This document shows positions 51,817-60,182 of a DNA stretch of 64,000 bases, one piece after another (positions within the stretch are counted from its first letter, which is position 1; every line of letters starts with the position of its first letter). A program made the translations under genes and the position numbers. The notes under the pieces are model-generated. The model did no database searches. It was not told the origin of the DNA and saw only the letters and a list, made by a program, of their open reading frames with translations. The DNA is from Mucilaginibacter sp. dw_454 (GTDB lineage: Bacteria; Bacteroidota; Bacteroidia; Sphingobacteriales; Sphingobacteriaceae), in the NCBI RefSeq assembly GCF_018449775.1, contig NZ_JAAVVB010000001.1, forward strand, positions 930,001-994,000. Direction: 5' to 3'.

Positions 51817-52857
51817 CTACGGTACCTCTACTGCGTTTAAAATTCCGGTGATGATATCCTCGGTGGTCATGTTCTCGGCCTCGGCTTCGTAGGTTAAACC
51901 AATGCGGTGCCTCAACACATCATGGCAAACTGCACGAACATCCTCCGGTATCACGTAACCACGGCGTTTAATAAAGGCATATGCTTTTGAAGCCAACGCC
52001 AGATTGATACTGGCACGCGGCGAAGCGCCGTAGCTGATCAAATTTTTATAACTTGCCAATTTGTATTGATCTGGATAACGCGTGGCGAAAACAATGTCGA
52101 TAATGTATTGCTCAATTTTCTCGTCCATATAAACTTCACGCACCACTTTACGGGCACGAACAATCTCTTCGGGCTTAATGATAGCGTTTGGCTTTAACAT
52201 GCCTTGTGGCGCTATGTTAGCACGTACAATTTGCTTCTCGTCCTCTTTATTAGGGTAGCCGATAACTACTTTCAGCATAAAACGGTCAACCTGTGCTTCG
52301 GGCAGCGGGTAGGTTCCCTCCTGCTCAATCGGGTTTTGCGTAGCTAAAACCAGAAAAGGATTTGGCAGCGGGAATGTATTATCGCCAATAGTTACCTGGC
52401 GCTCCTGCATCGCTTCAAGTAATGCACTCTGAACTTTCGCCGGTGCACGGTTTATCTCATCGGCCAAAATAAAGTTGGAGAATATCGGCCCCTGGCGCAC
52501 TATGAACTCTTCCTTTTTTTGGTTGTAGATCATCGTACCGATTAAATCGGCAGGTAATAAATCCGGCGTAAATTGTATCCGGCTAAAATCTGCCTGGATA
52601 GCTTTTGCCAATGTATTGATGGCTAAGGTCTTTGCCAGCCCGGGCACCCCTTCTAAAAGGATATGGCCATCAGCCAGTAAACCAATAAGCAAACGCTCCA
52701 CCATGTATTTCTGGCCCACTATAACTTTGTCCATCTCCATCTTTAACAGATCGACAAAAGCGCTCTCGCGCTGTATCATTTCATTGATAGCCCTGATATC
52801 TGTCGAATACGACGAACCGCCGGCCACAGCCCCTGTTGTATTGATTGATTCTTCCAT
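51817..52857 (-). CDS. moxR: MoxR family AAA+ ATPase
   Basis: A 346-residue ATPase. Walker A is GVPGLAKT (70-77), Walker B ILADEINR (130-137), then ATQNPIEQEGTYPLPEAQVDRFML with sensor 1 and the arginine finger region. MoxR ATPases act as chaperones that insert metal or mature complexes holding VWA proteins; here the VWA partners are BatA, BatB and DUF58. First gene of an eight-gene minus-strand operon extending to 44384. Confidence 0.95.
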   Translation of the reverse strand: MEESINTTGAVAGGSSYSTDIRAINEMIQRESAFVDLLKMEMDKVIVGQKYMVERLLIGLLADGHILLEGVPGLAKTLAINTLAKAIQADFSRIQFTPDLLPADLIGTMIYNQKKEEFIVRQGPIFSNFILADEINRAPAKVQSALLEAMQERQVTIGDNTFPLPNPFLVLATQNPIEQEGTYPLPEAQVDRFMLKVVIGYPNKEDEKQIVRANIAPQGMLKPNAIIKPEEIVRARKVVREVYMDEKIEQYIIDIVFATRYPDQYKLASYKNLISYGASPRASINLALASKAYAFIKRRGYVIPEDVRAVCHDVLRHRIGLTYEAEAENMTTEDIITGILNAVEVP

Positions 52858-53008
52858 TAAATAACTTTTAATTTTAGGTAGGCAAACTTAAAAAGCAATT
52901 CAGTTTTATGCCAACTAAAAATGGGTCTTAATTGTTAAAATATGTTAAATTTTAACAATTACTTCAACATTCGTGGCGATGGTTAAGGAGTATACCGGTA
53001 CTTAAATA

Positions 53009-53039
53009 AAAAAGCGGGCACAATAGTAGCCCGCTTTTT
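53009..53039 (-). terminator. Rho-independent terminator
   Basis: An 11-bp perfect stem (AAAAAGCGGGC at 53009-53019, GCCCGCTTTTT at 53029-53039) with a 9-base loop. It lies 38 bases beyond the stop of the SDR gene read on the minus strand, with T-runs usable in both directions, and insulates the moxR promoter from that gene. Confidence 0.88.
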
Positions 53040-53077
53040 ATGATAGATGGATGTAGGATTAGTTTTTTGCTTATTGA

Positions 53078-53917
53078 TTAGCCATTGTAGGCCATGGCTT
53101 TAGAAAGCTCTTCATTAAGCAGGTATTCGTTTTTGAGCCTATCCAGTTTTGCGATGGCGCGGTCGTAAGCGTCCTCGCCCAGCAACAGGTAAAGTGGCGG
53201 GTTTTCCATTTGGACTACTTCGATAATGGCTGCAGCCGCTTTTTCCGGATCGCCGCTTTGTTTGCCGTCTTTTTTCAAAAGTGTTTCCTGTGCACGGTGC
53301 ATTGCCGAATATTCCGGAATGGTATGCTGGGCGATGTTGATAGAATCGGCAGTTAGAAAATTGGTACGGAATGCGCCCGGAGCAACTACTGTAACCTTTA
53401 CGCCAAATTCAGCCACGTCCTGAGCCAGCACTTCTGACAGGCCAACTACCGAAAACTTGGTAGCAGCATATATTGACCACCCGCTGGTAGCGGTAATACC
53501 GGCTATAGAAGAAATGTTGATGATATGGCCTGATTGCTGATGACGCATATAAGGCATCGCCATTCTGATAACATTCAGGGTACCAAATACATTTATTTCA
53601 AAGTTATCGCGGGTTTCCCGATCGGTTAGTTCTTCAATACTGCCGCCAATGCCGTAGCCAGCATTGTTGATTACTACGTCAATACTTTTAAAAGCACATT
53701 TAGTTTGATAGAGCGCATACCCAACGCTGTCTTCATCTCCAAGCTCCACCTTCAGTGGCAAGAAATTAGATGCAGTTATGCCGACTGCTTTTATCAGTTC
53801 ATTTATATCGCGCGAGGTTGCAGCAACGTTTTGACCTGCTTGTAGTAATTGTTTTACCAGGCTTAAACCAAATCCTTTAGAAGCGCCTGTAATAAACCAA
53901 GTTTTGATGTTGTCCAT
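53078..53917 (-). CDS. Short-chain dehydrogenase/reductase (SDR)
   Basis: A 279-residue classical SDR. Cofactor motif TGASKGFG (10-17), NNAG (84-87), catalytic serine in NISSIAG (near 136), and Y150-A-A-T-K154. The R/D pattern after the second strand (SRDINEL) suggests NADP(H). The substrate is unknown. An AraC-type regulator gene lies 82 bases upstream on the same strand and probably controls it. Confidence 0.92.
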   Translation of the reverse strand: MDNIKTWFITGASKGFGLSLVKQLLQAGQNVAATSRDINELIKAVGITASNFLPLKVELGDEDSVGYALYQTKCAFKSIDVVINNAGYGIGGSIEELTDRETRDNFEINVFGTLNVIRMAMPYMRHQQSGHIINISSIAGITATSGWSIYAATKFSVVGLSEVLAQDVAEFGVKVTVVAPGAFRTNFLTADSINIAQHTIPEYSAMHRAQETLLKKDGKQSGDPEKAAAAIIEVVQMENPPLYLLLGEDAYDRAIAKLDRLKNEYLLNEELSKAMAYNG

Positions 53918-53999
53918 ATTTTGTTTGTTTTAGATGAAACAAAGGTATGGTGAAACGACAGGCAAGCGTTTACGTTAATCAAACCAATTATTACGAAAT

Positions 54000-54902
54000 T
54001 CAAACAATTCTGAATGCAGAAGGAGTTGTACTGGTTTGTTTTTTGAAAAAGTTATTAAAATGGGTAGGTGCCTCAAAACCCAGGCAATAACTAATCTCAG
54101 ATACGTTCCAGTTGGTATGGCGCAGTAACGCCCGGGCCTCGCCTGCCAGGCGTTCCATGATATGGTCGGTTGTAGTTTTTCCGGTTGTTTGGCGCACTGC
54201 GCGGTTAAGATGGTTTACATGCACAGCCAACTGATCGGCAAAATCTTTTGCAGAGCGCAGGCCAAATCGCTGCGATGGCGATTCAATAGGGAACTGTCTC
54301 TCTAACAGCTCGGTAAAGATAGCCGTGATACGAGAATTAGCATCGGGGTGCTGGTACAACCTGTTAGACGGTTGTATTTTCAGCGCGTAGTGTATCAGTT
54401 CAATGATGTAATTGCGCAGTAAATCATATTTAAAAATATAATCCGAATTAAGTTCGGCCAGCATCTTTTCAAATATGGCAAATACATAGGCGTCTTGTTG
54501 CTCATCAAGTACATACACAGGATTAGCACCCGGTGCGAACATCGGGAATTCATGTATGCTATTACGTAATGTTTCGGTAAAGAAAGATTCCTTATAAATA
54601 CAGAATCTGCCTGAATGTATGTCATTCAGATTTTCAAAAGTATAGGGTACAACCGGGTTAAAAAATACCAATGCCGACCCATCCATTTCGATGCTTTTAT
54701 CTGCGTAATGGATAACGCCTTTGCCGCGAAACAGGCTCATTTTATAAAAATCCCGGCGGCTGTATTGCACCGGCCTGGCTCCGGGCATATAACAATCTTC
54801 AGTTCGAAAAACGTTAAAGTGCCCAATATCCTGACTTAAATTATCAGGTAGCCAATTAAATTTGTGTATATAAAAGTCCTCGAGTGTTTCTGTACGTGCC
54901 AT
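54000..54902 (-). CDS. AraC family transcriptional regulator
   Basis: A 300-residue regulator. The N-terminal part (to about 190) is a cupin-like sensing domain with VIHYADKSIEMDGSALVFFNP. The C-terminal part has two HTH units (AKDFADQLAVHVNHLNRAVRQTTGKT and WNVSEISYCLGFEAPTHFNNFFKKQT). It probably regulates the SDR gene downstream in response to a small molecule. The 221 bases before it, up to the carboxylesterase stop at 55124, hold no gene I can support. Confidence 0.92.
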   Translation of the reverse strand: MARTETLEDFYIHKFNWLPDNLSQDIGHFNVFRTEDCYMPGARPVQYSRRDFYKMSLFRGKGVIHYADKSIEMDGSALVFFNPVVPYTFENLNDIHSGRFCIYKESFFTETLRNSIHEFPMFAPGANPVYVLDEQQDAYVFAIFEKMLAELNSDYIFKYDLLRNYIIELIHYALKIQPSNRLYQHPDANSRITAIFTELLERQFPIESPSQRFGLRSAKDFADQLAVHVNHLNRAVRQTTGKTTTDHIMERLAGEARALLRHTNWNVSEISYCLGFEAPTHFNNFFKKQTSTTPSAFRIV

Positions 54903-55123
54903 GGGGCAAAGTTACATAATTCAAACTAAACAACGTATCTCTCTTCCTTGACTGTTGTTTGGCTGATCTATTGACAAAACTAATTGCCTTTAGTGATAGC
55001 CGCTTTTTTCGTTGATTATTTAAACTATGGGGCTTGAGGAAATTACAGGTAAAAGCGAAGCCCATAAATTATGGTATTGCGGTTGCGAAAGATCACCCCT
55101 AAACGGATAAGCCGTTGATATTT

Positions 55124-56665
55124 CTATTTATTAAAGAAACTATCCATTACCATGTATCTTTTCGCGTTGACGTCCGGTTGTGATTTACTATTCTCTTTGA
55201 ATATCATCACTCTTGTGTTGTCGTTTTTCAGACTTTCCCAGACAGGTAAGCCAGGCCCGTTAGGATTACTTGTTTTAACAAAATCAGCAAAGTAGTTCTG
55301 CATGGTTTCCGATATTTTATAGTCATCAGATGTCCAGGCATAAACTTTATTGGTAGATAGGTTGCCCAATGCAAATTCAATTTCTGAAGCATGGGCGGCA
55401 CCCATCGATCGATCTACCGTACCGGCAGCTGCACTAACCATTACAGGACGCTTACGGGTAAAAAAGTAGCGATAGACGGGCTTGTTATGCGTTTTGGTTT
55501 GCAAATCGATAAATTTCCAGGTGCCATAAGCAAAACGGTCCGTTGCCAGATCAGTAGCGGCTTGCGCAACGTCGGCATCTGTAACAGGAGCATAAACGTT
55601 TAATATATCAGAAGCGCGGTCGCCATATAATTTTTGTATTGAAGATTTATAATTGTCTAGAGTTGGATCTAATCTGCCTAACACACCATCCGGACCTGAC
55701 TCAGCTGAGTTCCAACCAGCTAAAAGCGGTATATCCATCTGTTTACCCGCATTAAAAATAGCCTGTGGCGATTCGGGCAGGAAATAACCATCAACAGTGA
55801 TAGGAAAATCTTCTCGTGCTGACATTTTAAGCAAAGAGTCGGCAGGTAACTTACGTAAATCTGTTAAGGATCTGGCACCGATAGAAACAGCAAACTTAAC
55901 TCCTATTTGTTCGGCATCAGCCAGCGGAGTCGGCGACCAGTTCCCTAACGATGATCCGCTTTCGCCTATTGCGCCTCTGAAAAGATCTTTTGACAATGGT
56001 GAAGCCATCTGCGCACATACGGACATTGAACCTGCCGATTCACCACCAATAGTTACTTTATCGGGGTCGCCACCAAAAGCAGCTATATTTTTCTTCACCC
56101 AAACCAAGGCCGCGTGTTGATCCATCAAACCATAGTTTCCTGAAGAATGATGTGCAGATTCGGCAGCGAGCTCAGGATGCGCCAGGAAACCAAATATTCC
56201 TAATCGATAATTAACCGTAACCATGATAATCCCTTTTTTTGCAAGAGCCTCGCCGTCATAACGATATTCAGAGCCATCGCCGGCACCAAATCCTCCGCCA
56301 TAAAAATAAACCAGCACGGCTAATTTTTGATTGGTTGATTTAGCCGGAGTCCATACGTTCAGATATAAACAATCTTCGCTTTTTCCATTGCTTCTAAACA
56401 TCATGTCGCTGTAAATAACCCTCTGCATGGCACGCGGGCCAAAATGATTGGCCTCACGAATGCCTTTCCAGTTAAGCGGTGCTTGCGGTTCTTTCCAACG
56501 CAGATTGCCAACAGGCGGCTGCGCAAATGGAATGCCTTTATAAGAGACAACACCACTAGCCCCGGTAACACCTTGTAGTATACCGTTAGCTGTTTTAGCT
56601 TGCGGGTTTTGCGCGTAGACATGCATACCTGCCAGTACTATTATAAAAAGAAAGATCTTTTTCAT
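55124..56665 (-). CDS. Type B carboxylesterase, exported
   Basis: A 513-residue alpha/beta hydrolase with signal peptide ending near VYAQ. Marks: SYKGIPFAQPPVGNLRWKEP, SEDCLYLNVW, FYGGGFGAGD (oxyanion hole) and GGESAGS with nucleophile S210. The acid is likely the Glu of GWNSAESG and the base the His in GAAHASEIEF. It hydrolyses carboxylic esters outside the cytoplasm. It follows the GH35 gene by 29 bases on the same strand, so it may remove acyl or aromatic esters from the sugar that GH35 cuts (inference). Confidence 0.92.
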   Translation of the reverse strand: MKKIFLFIIVLAGMHVYAQNPQAKTANGILQGVTGASGVVSYKGIPFAQPPVGNLRWKEPQAPLNWKGIREANHFGPRAMQRVIYSDMMFRSNGKSEDCLYLNVWTPAKSTNQKLAVLVYFYGGGFGAGDGSEYRYDGEALAKKGIIMVTVNYRLGIFGFLAHPELAAESAHHSSGNYGLMDQHAALVWVKKNIAAFGGDPDKVTIGGESAGSMSVCAQMASPLSKDLFRGAIGESGSSLGNWSPTPLADAEQIGVKFAVSIGARSLTDLRKLPADSLLKMSAREDFPITVDGYFLPESPQAIFNAGKQMDIPLLAGWNSAESGPDGVLGRLDPTLDNYKSSIQKLYGDRASDILNVYAPVTDADVAQAATDLATDRFAYGTWKFIDLQTKTHNKPVYRYFFTRKRPVMVSAAAGTVDRSMGAAHASEIEFALGNLSTNKVYAWTSDDYKISETMQNYFADFVKTSNPNGPGLPVWESLKNDNTRVMIFKENSKSQPDVNAKRYMVMDSFFNK

Positions 56666-56694
56666 GCCGAGCCGTTGTAATCATATAAAGATAC

Positions 56695-59649
56695 TCAGTT
56701 AAGCTTTGCTGTAATGGCAGTTATACTCCTGTTAGCATCAGGTTCCGTAACAACCTGCGTTTTGCTGATTGGTCGGCCGTCTTCATCATAAACTACCAAT
56801 TGATTCATACCTGTGTTTAGCCAGCATTCTGGAATGTATAAGCTTTTCATATCCAGTTTTTCGGGGTATCGTCCTAAATTATGCCCGTTAACCCAAACTG
56901 ACCCGTGGCCCAATCCTTCAGGATTAAAGCGCCATATCAACGTGCGGTCTTTCGCCTGTGTTACGCTGAATGTGGTACGATAAAAAACAGGACCATTTGT
57001 TTGTTTGTCTTGTGCCAGTTTCGCCCACCCTGTGGTTGCCAGCGGATCGCCGGGACCACCCTTCAGTGCCCAACCGCTTACCGCAGTAGCATCGCCTATA
57101 GCATTGATTTTTACAGGTTGGTCTATCCCACCCTCGTTTGAATGGTTTTCAATAAACACACTCAGGTTTATAGGGCTTTTCAAAGCTTCAGCATCATTAA
57201 TAGTTACTTCAAACGGCTGATCCCAGCCTTCATGATGCGCCAGCTCTTTACCATTAATAAATACGGTGGCGTTTTCATCAACACTCTTAAAAAACACGGT
57301 TAATTTTTGGGTGCCGGCAGGTTGTTGAGGAACGATCGTTTTAAACCAGCCGTAACCCTCTTTCCTATTAAAGGCATCTGTACCAATTTTATACTTTTTG
57401 TAGGCCGCATCTTCTGCTATTGGCCCCAATTTAACATCGCTCTTTTGCGTTGCTTTGGCAAAGTACCAATCGTTAAGTCCTATGATAAACGGTCCGCCCT
57501 TTTTAATAACAGCGCTGCCAGATACGCCTTTGCTGTCAATTTTGTCTATAGGCCCAATATATGACACCAGTTTATCCCGTCCATCGTGCGCCGTAAAAAT
57601 GGCCAGCACATGTTTTCCTTTTTTCAGGTTGAATGATACCTCATTTTTATTTAACCACCATGTTGCAGCCGGTTTACCATCGACAAAGGCTTGCCCCCTG
57701 CCGTTGCCTTTTATTTGCAGGGTATATTTTCCTTCAGTTGGTGCGTCAATTGTAGTTCTGTACCATGCATCTGCCGTAACATCGCCGTCTGCACCCATAG
57801 GCTGCGCGTCTGTTGATTTAAGCCAACTCGTTGTATTTACATTTACTGCCGCTGATGTAGCACCGCTTTTATATTCCCAATTATTCAGGGCAATATTCTT
57901 AACTACTTTGTCAGCTACCTCACCTGTGTTAAACGGAATCGATGCATTGGCTGTATACACGACTCCCGCTTGTGGCCCGGTTTGGTTTAAAGGAGCTTCT
58001 GTAGTTATATGAAGGTGCTGATCCTTTATCGTCGCATCGCCAAAATAAGCTAACCCGCTAATGATGTAGTTTTTATTGGCAATTTCTGTAATCCACGTTT
58101 TATCGGTTTGCTGTCTGTTCATGGCTAGCACACGAATGGTTTGGCTGCCTGTATTGAATGTATAAACCAACGGTTTTTCTGCCGATGACATAGTTTCATT
58201 AATAGTGGCTATACCATTGCTTATTTTTATTTCGGGCGATTTAGACGTAGCACCATTTTTTACACCAAATTGCAACAACACCGGCGACTTTTCTTCGGCG
58301 TCAATGATAATAGTAGTGGTATTACTCTGTTTTACAATAGCGAACACACGGGTAAGCGCCCAGTTAAGTGTCACATCGTTGTTCAGTTTAAAGTTGTGAA
58401 TTAGCGGGTAGATTTCTTTGGGTTTGACCGTGAATTTTTTACCCGCTGTAAGTTCTTCGGCACCGCTGATATTTAAGGTCGTGTTGATTTCTTTTGCACC
58501 CGGATTATCCAGGTAAATGATATCACCTGCCGGGCTTGTTCGGGCTGTAACTTTTAAAGTGCTATCCGTAGCTGCATTCGGGTATGCTAATGATGCATTT
58601 GTGCTATTTTCAAGCACATTCTCAAAACTGCGTGCAAACCAGGCGGCGCGTTTAAAAGCATAATACATCGGGCGCAAATCGCCGGCCTGGCCTATAGCCG
58701 CGCCATAATCATACGATGCGGCGTCCTCGTCATTATTGGTATAGCCAAAGTTTGAGCCGCCATGCGCCATATAATAATTATAGCCATTGCCGCCGCGCGA
58801 TATGATTTTCCAGGTGCGCCTGTCATACAATTCCGCGTCACCTGGTTTTGCACCGTATTGCGAGTACCACACGCTCCAAAACTCAGTCGACATCCAAGGA
58901 TTTGGCCTTTTATCATCGTCCAGTTTACCGTCGCCGGCAGGATCACTGCCATGATGCAGGCCACTAAAAAAATATGGAACCTGCAGCCCTAATTGCAAAG
59001 CCTTTGTTTGCAGGTTCTTGAAATAGCCGTCAACAACTATATCGCCCCAGCTTTTCGGGTGCTCATTTTCTAACTGTACCAATATTACCGAGCCGCCATT
59101 ATTGATCTGGTTTTTAAATACCACGGGCAATAAGTGATCAAAAAAACGATCGACATATTGCTCAAAAGATTTATTGTCCTCACGTACGCTTACACCCTTT
59201 TTAAATTTAAGCCATATAGGGTAGCCGCCATTATCCCACTCGGCGCAGTAATACGGGCCTACCCTTACTATGGCATATAGGCCAAGGTTTTTTACTATTT
59301 TAAGAAAAGCGTCCAGGTCATGGTCGCCGCTAAAGTCAAACTTTCCTTCCTGTGGTTCGTGGAAATTCCACATGGTGTAGATCTCAATGCAATTAAAGCC
59401 CGCCCGTTTAATCCGTAAAAGCCGATCATACCAAAGCTGGTGCGGAATACGTGCATACTCCAACCCTGCCGACACAATAAAAGTGCGTTTACCATTAACT
59501 AAAAAGCCCTTACTATCAAAGTCAATATAAGGTTTAGCAATTGCCGACGCCGGAAAAATATGATCGTTAGATTGTGCGTTGGCTATAAAACAATAACCTG
59601 ATAAAATCAGAACTATTAAAAATGAATATAAACTCCGGATCATTTGCAT
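56695..59649 (-). CDS. GH35 beta-galactosidase, exported
   Basis: A 984-residue protein with signal peptide ending near ANAQ. The GH35 barrel shows YTMWNFHEPQEGKFDF, GPYYCAEWDNGGYPIWL (131-147), QLENEHP with acid/base E196 and TEFWSVWY with nucleophile E256. Several beta-sandwich domains follow, the last with WRFNPEGLGHGSVWVNGHNLGRYP, a typical GH35 jelly-roll end. It removes terminal beta-galactose. First gene of a pair with the carboxylesterase. Confidence 0.93.
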   Translation of the reverse strand: MQMIRSLYSFLIVLILSGYCFIANAQSNDHIFPASAIAKPYIDFDSKGFLVNGKRTFIVSAGLEYARIPHQLWYDRLLRIKRAGFNCIEIYTMWNFHEPQEGKFDFSGDHDLDAFLKIVKNLGLYAIVRVGPYYCAEWDNGGYPIWLKFKKGVSVREDNKSFEQYVDRFFDHLLPVVFKNQINNGGSVILVQLENEHPKSWGDIVVDGYFKNLQTKALQLGLQVPYFFSGLHHGSDPAGDGKLDDDKRPNPWMSTEFWSVWYSQYGAKPGDAELYDRRTWKIISRGGNGYNYYMAHGGSNFGYTNNDEDAASYDYGAAIGQAGDLRPMYYAFKRAAWFARSFENVLENSTNASLAYPNAATDSTLKVTARTSPAGDIIYLDNPGAKEINTTLNISGAEELTAGKKFTVKPKEIYPLIHNFKLNNDVTLNWALTRVFAIVKQSNTTTIIIDAEEKSPVLLQFGVKNGATSKSPEIKISNGIATINETMSSAEKPLVYTFNTGSQTIRVLAMNRQQTDKTWITEIANKNYIISGLAYFGDATIKDQHLHITTEAPLNQTGPQAGVVYTANASIPFNTGEVADKVVKNIALNNWEYKSGATSAAVNVNTTSWLKSTDAQPMGADGDVTADAWYRTTIDAPTEGKYTLQIKGNGRGQAFVDGKPAATWWLNKNEVSFNLKKGKHVLAIFTAHDGRDKLVSYIGPIDKIDSKGVSGSAVIKKGGPFIIGLNDWYFAKATQKSDVKLGPIAEDAAYKKYKIGTDAFNRKEGYGWFKTIVPQQPAGTQKLTVFFKSVDENATVFINGKELAHHEGWDQPFEVTINDAEALKSPINLSVFIENHSNEGGIDQPVKINAIGDATAVSGWALKGGPGDPLATTGWAKLAQDKQTNGPVFYRTTFSVTQAKDRTLIWRFNPEGLGHGSVWVNGHNLGRYPEKLDMKSLYIPECWLNTGMNQLVVYDEDGRPISKTQVVTEPDANRSITAITAKLN

Positions 59650-59760
59650 TTGAGATTAAGCGAGGTGCAATATAGTGTTATTGTATTTTGCAGATAATAA
59701 ATTCGATTATTTGACGCGTTATCGTTGGGCTTATTTGCCGATATAGAAAGTTATGTGTCG

Positions 59761-59934
59761 TTGATTATTAGATAGTTATGAGATTTGAGTTACAAAATAG
59801 TAACAAAAAATAAGATAAGCATTATTTTATTGATAATCAAGATGTTAATGACTTTTTTTGCTCACTTTCTAACAGGAAAATAAACAATATTGATTATCAG
59901 ATAGTTATGAATTTTTTAGTTACCAATAAGTAAC
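59761..59934. repeat. Direct repeat of a unit with GTTAC-N6-GTAAC hairpins
   Basis: A 21-base stretch (TTGATTAT then AGATAGTTATGA, one base differing) occurs at 59761-59781 and 59890-59910. Each is followed 28-29 bases on from its start by a 5-bp hairpin: GTTAC at 59789 and GTAAC at 59800; GTTAC at 59919 and GTAAC at 59930, both with 6-base loops. The middle holds the inverted form TGATAATCAA near 59831. It looks like a small repeat element or two regulator sites. Confidence 0.65.
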
Positions 59935-59966
59935 AACATTTCATAAAAACGTCGATTCGGACAGAA

Positions 59967-60180
59967 TCAATGGTAGGTGTCTTTGAATACGGAAGTGGTA
60001 GTTTTCTGGCCCCATATTTTATGGCCGGTGTGTTTGGGTTTTTCGAGGAAATGTTGGTTACGGGTGGCGAAGTGCTGGTTAATAGTTTGCTGGCATTTTT
60101 CGGGGATTTGGTAGTCGTTGTTGTGGATGGATAAATTTCTTGCGGATGCGGTTGGCTTTGGATACCGGTATCTTGTCCAT
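59967..60180 (-). pseudogene. Small gene after the helicase, frameshifted by a 4-bp duplication
   Basis: An ATG at 60180, two bases after the helicase stop, opens MDKIPVSKANRIRKKF but the frame soon ends. The tandem GGATGGAT at 60125-60132 (ATCCATCC on the coding strand) explains this: removing one ATCC unit joins it to an open frame that reads IHNNDYQIPEKCQQ and on to SVFKDTYH and a TGA at 59967, giving a basic protein of 69 residues. No family is recognised. The coupling suggests it was a partner of the helicase. A sequencing error or real phase variation are alternatives. Confidence 0.5.
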
Positions 60181-60182
60181 AA

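Larger units (their letters stand above)
59650..60182. other. 533-base gap: direct-repeat block and broken small gene
   Basis: Upstream of the GH35 gene and downstream of the helicase. 59761-59934 holds a duplicated unit described separately. 59967-60180 holds a small reading frame with a 4-bp duplication. The remaining 110 bases next to 59650 are AT-rich and should contain the GH35 promoter, though no clear box was identified. Confidence 0.7.

Noticed and set aside
54856..55065. 69-codon minus-strand frame before the AraC gene
   Set aside because: Overlaps the AraC start, basic and of random composition, no recognisable motif and no ribosome or promoter signal.
59967..60180. Programmed frameshifting as explanation of the two frames after the helicase
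   Set aside because: No slippery heptamer or downstream structure seen; the ATCC tandem duplication is a simpler cause.
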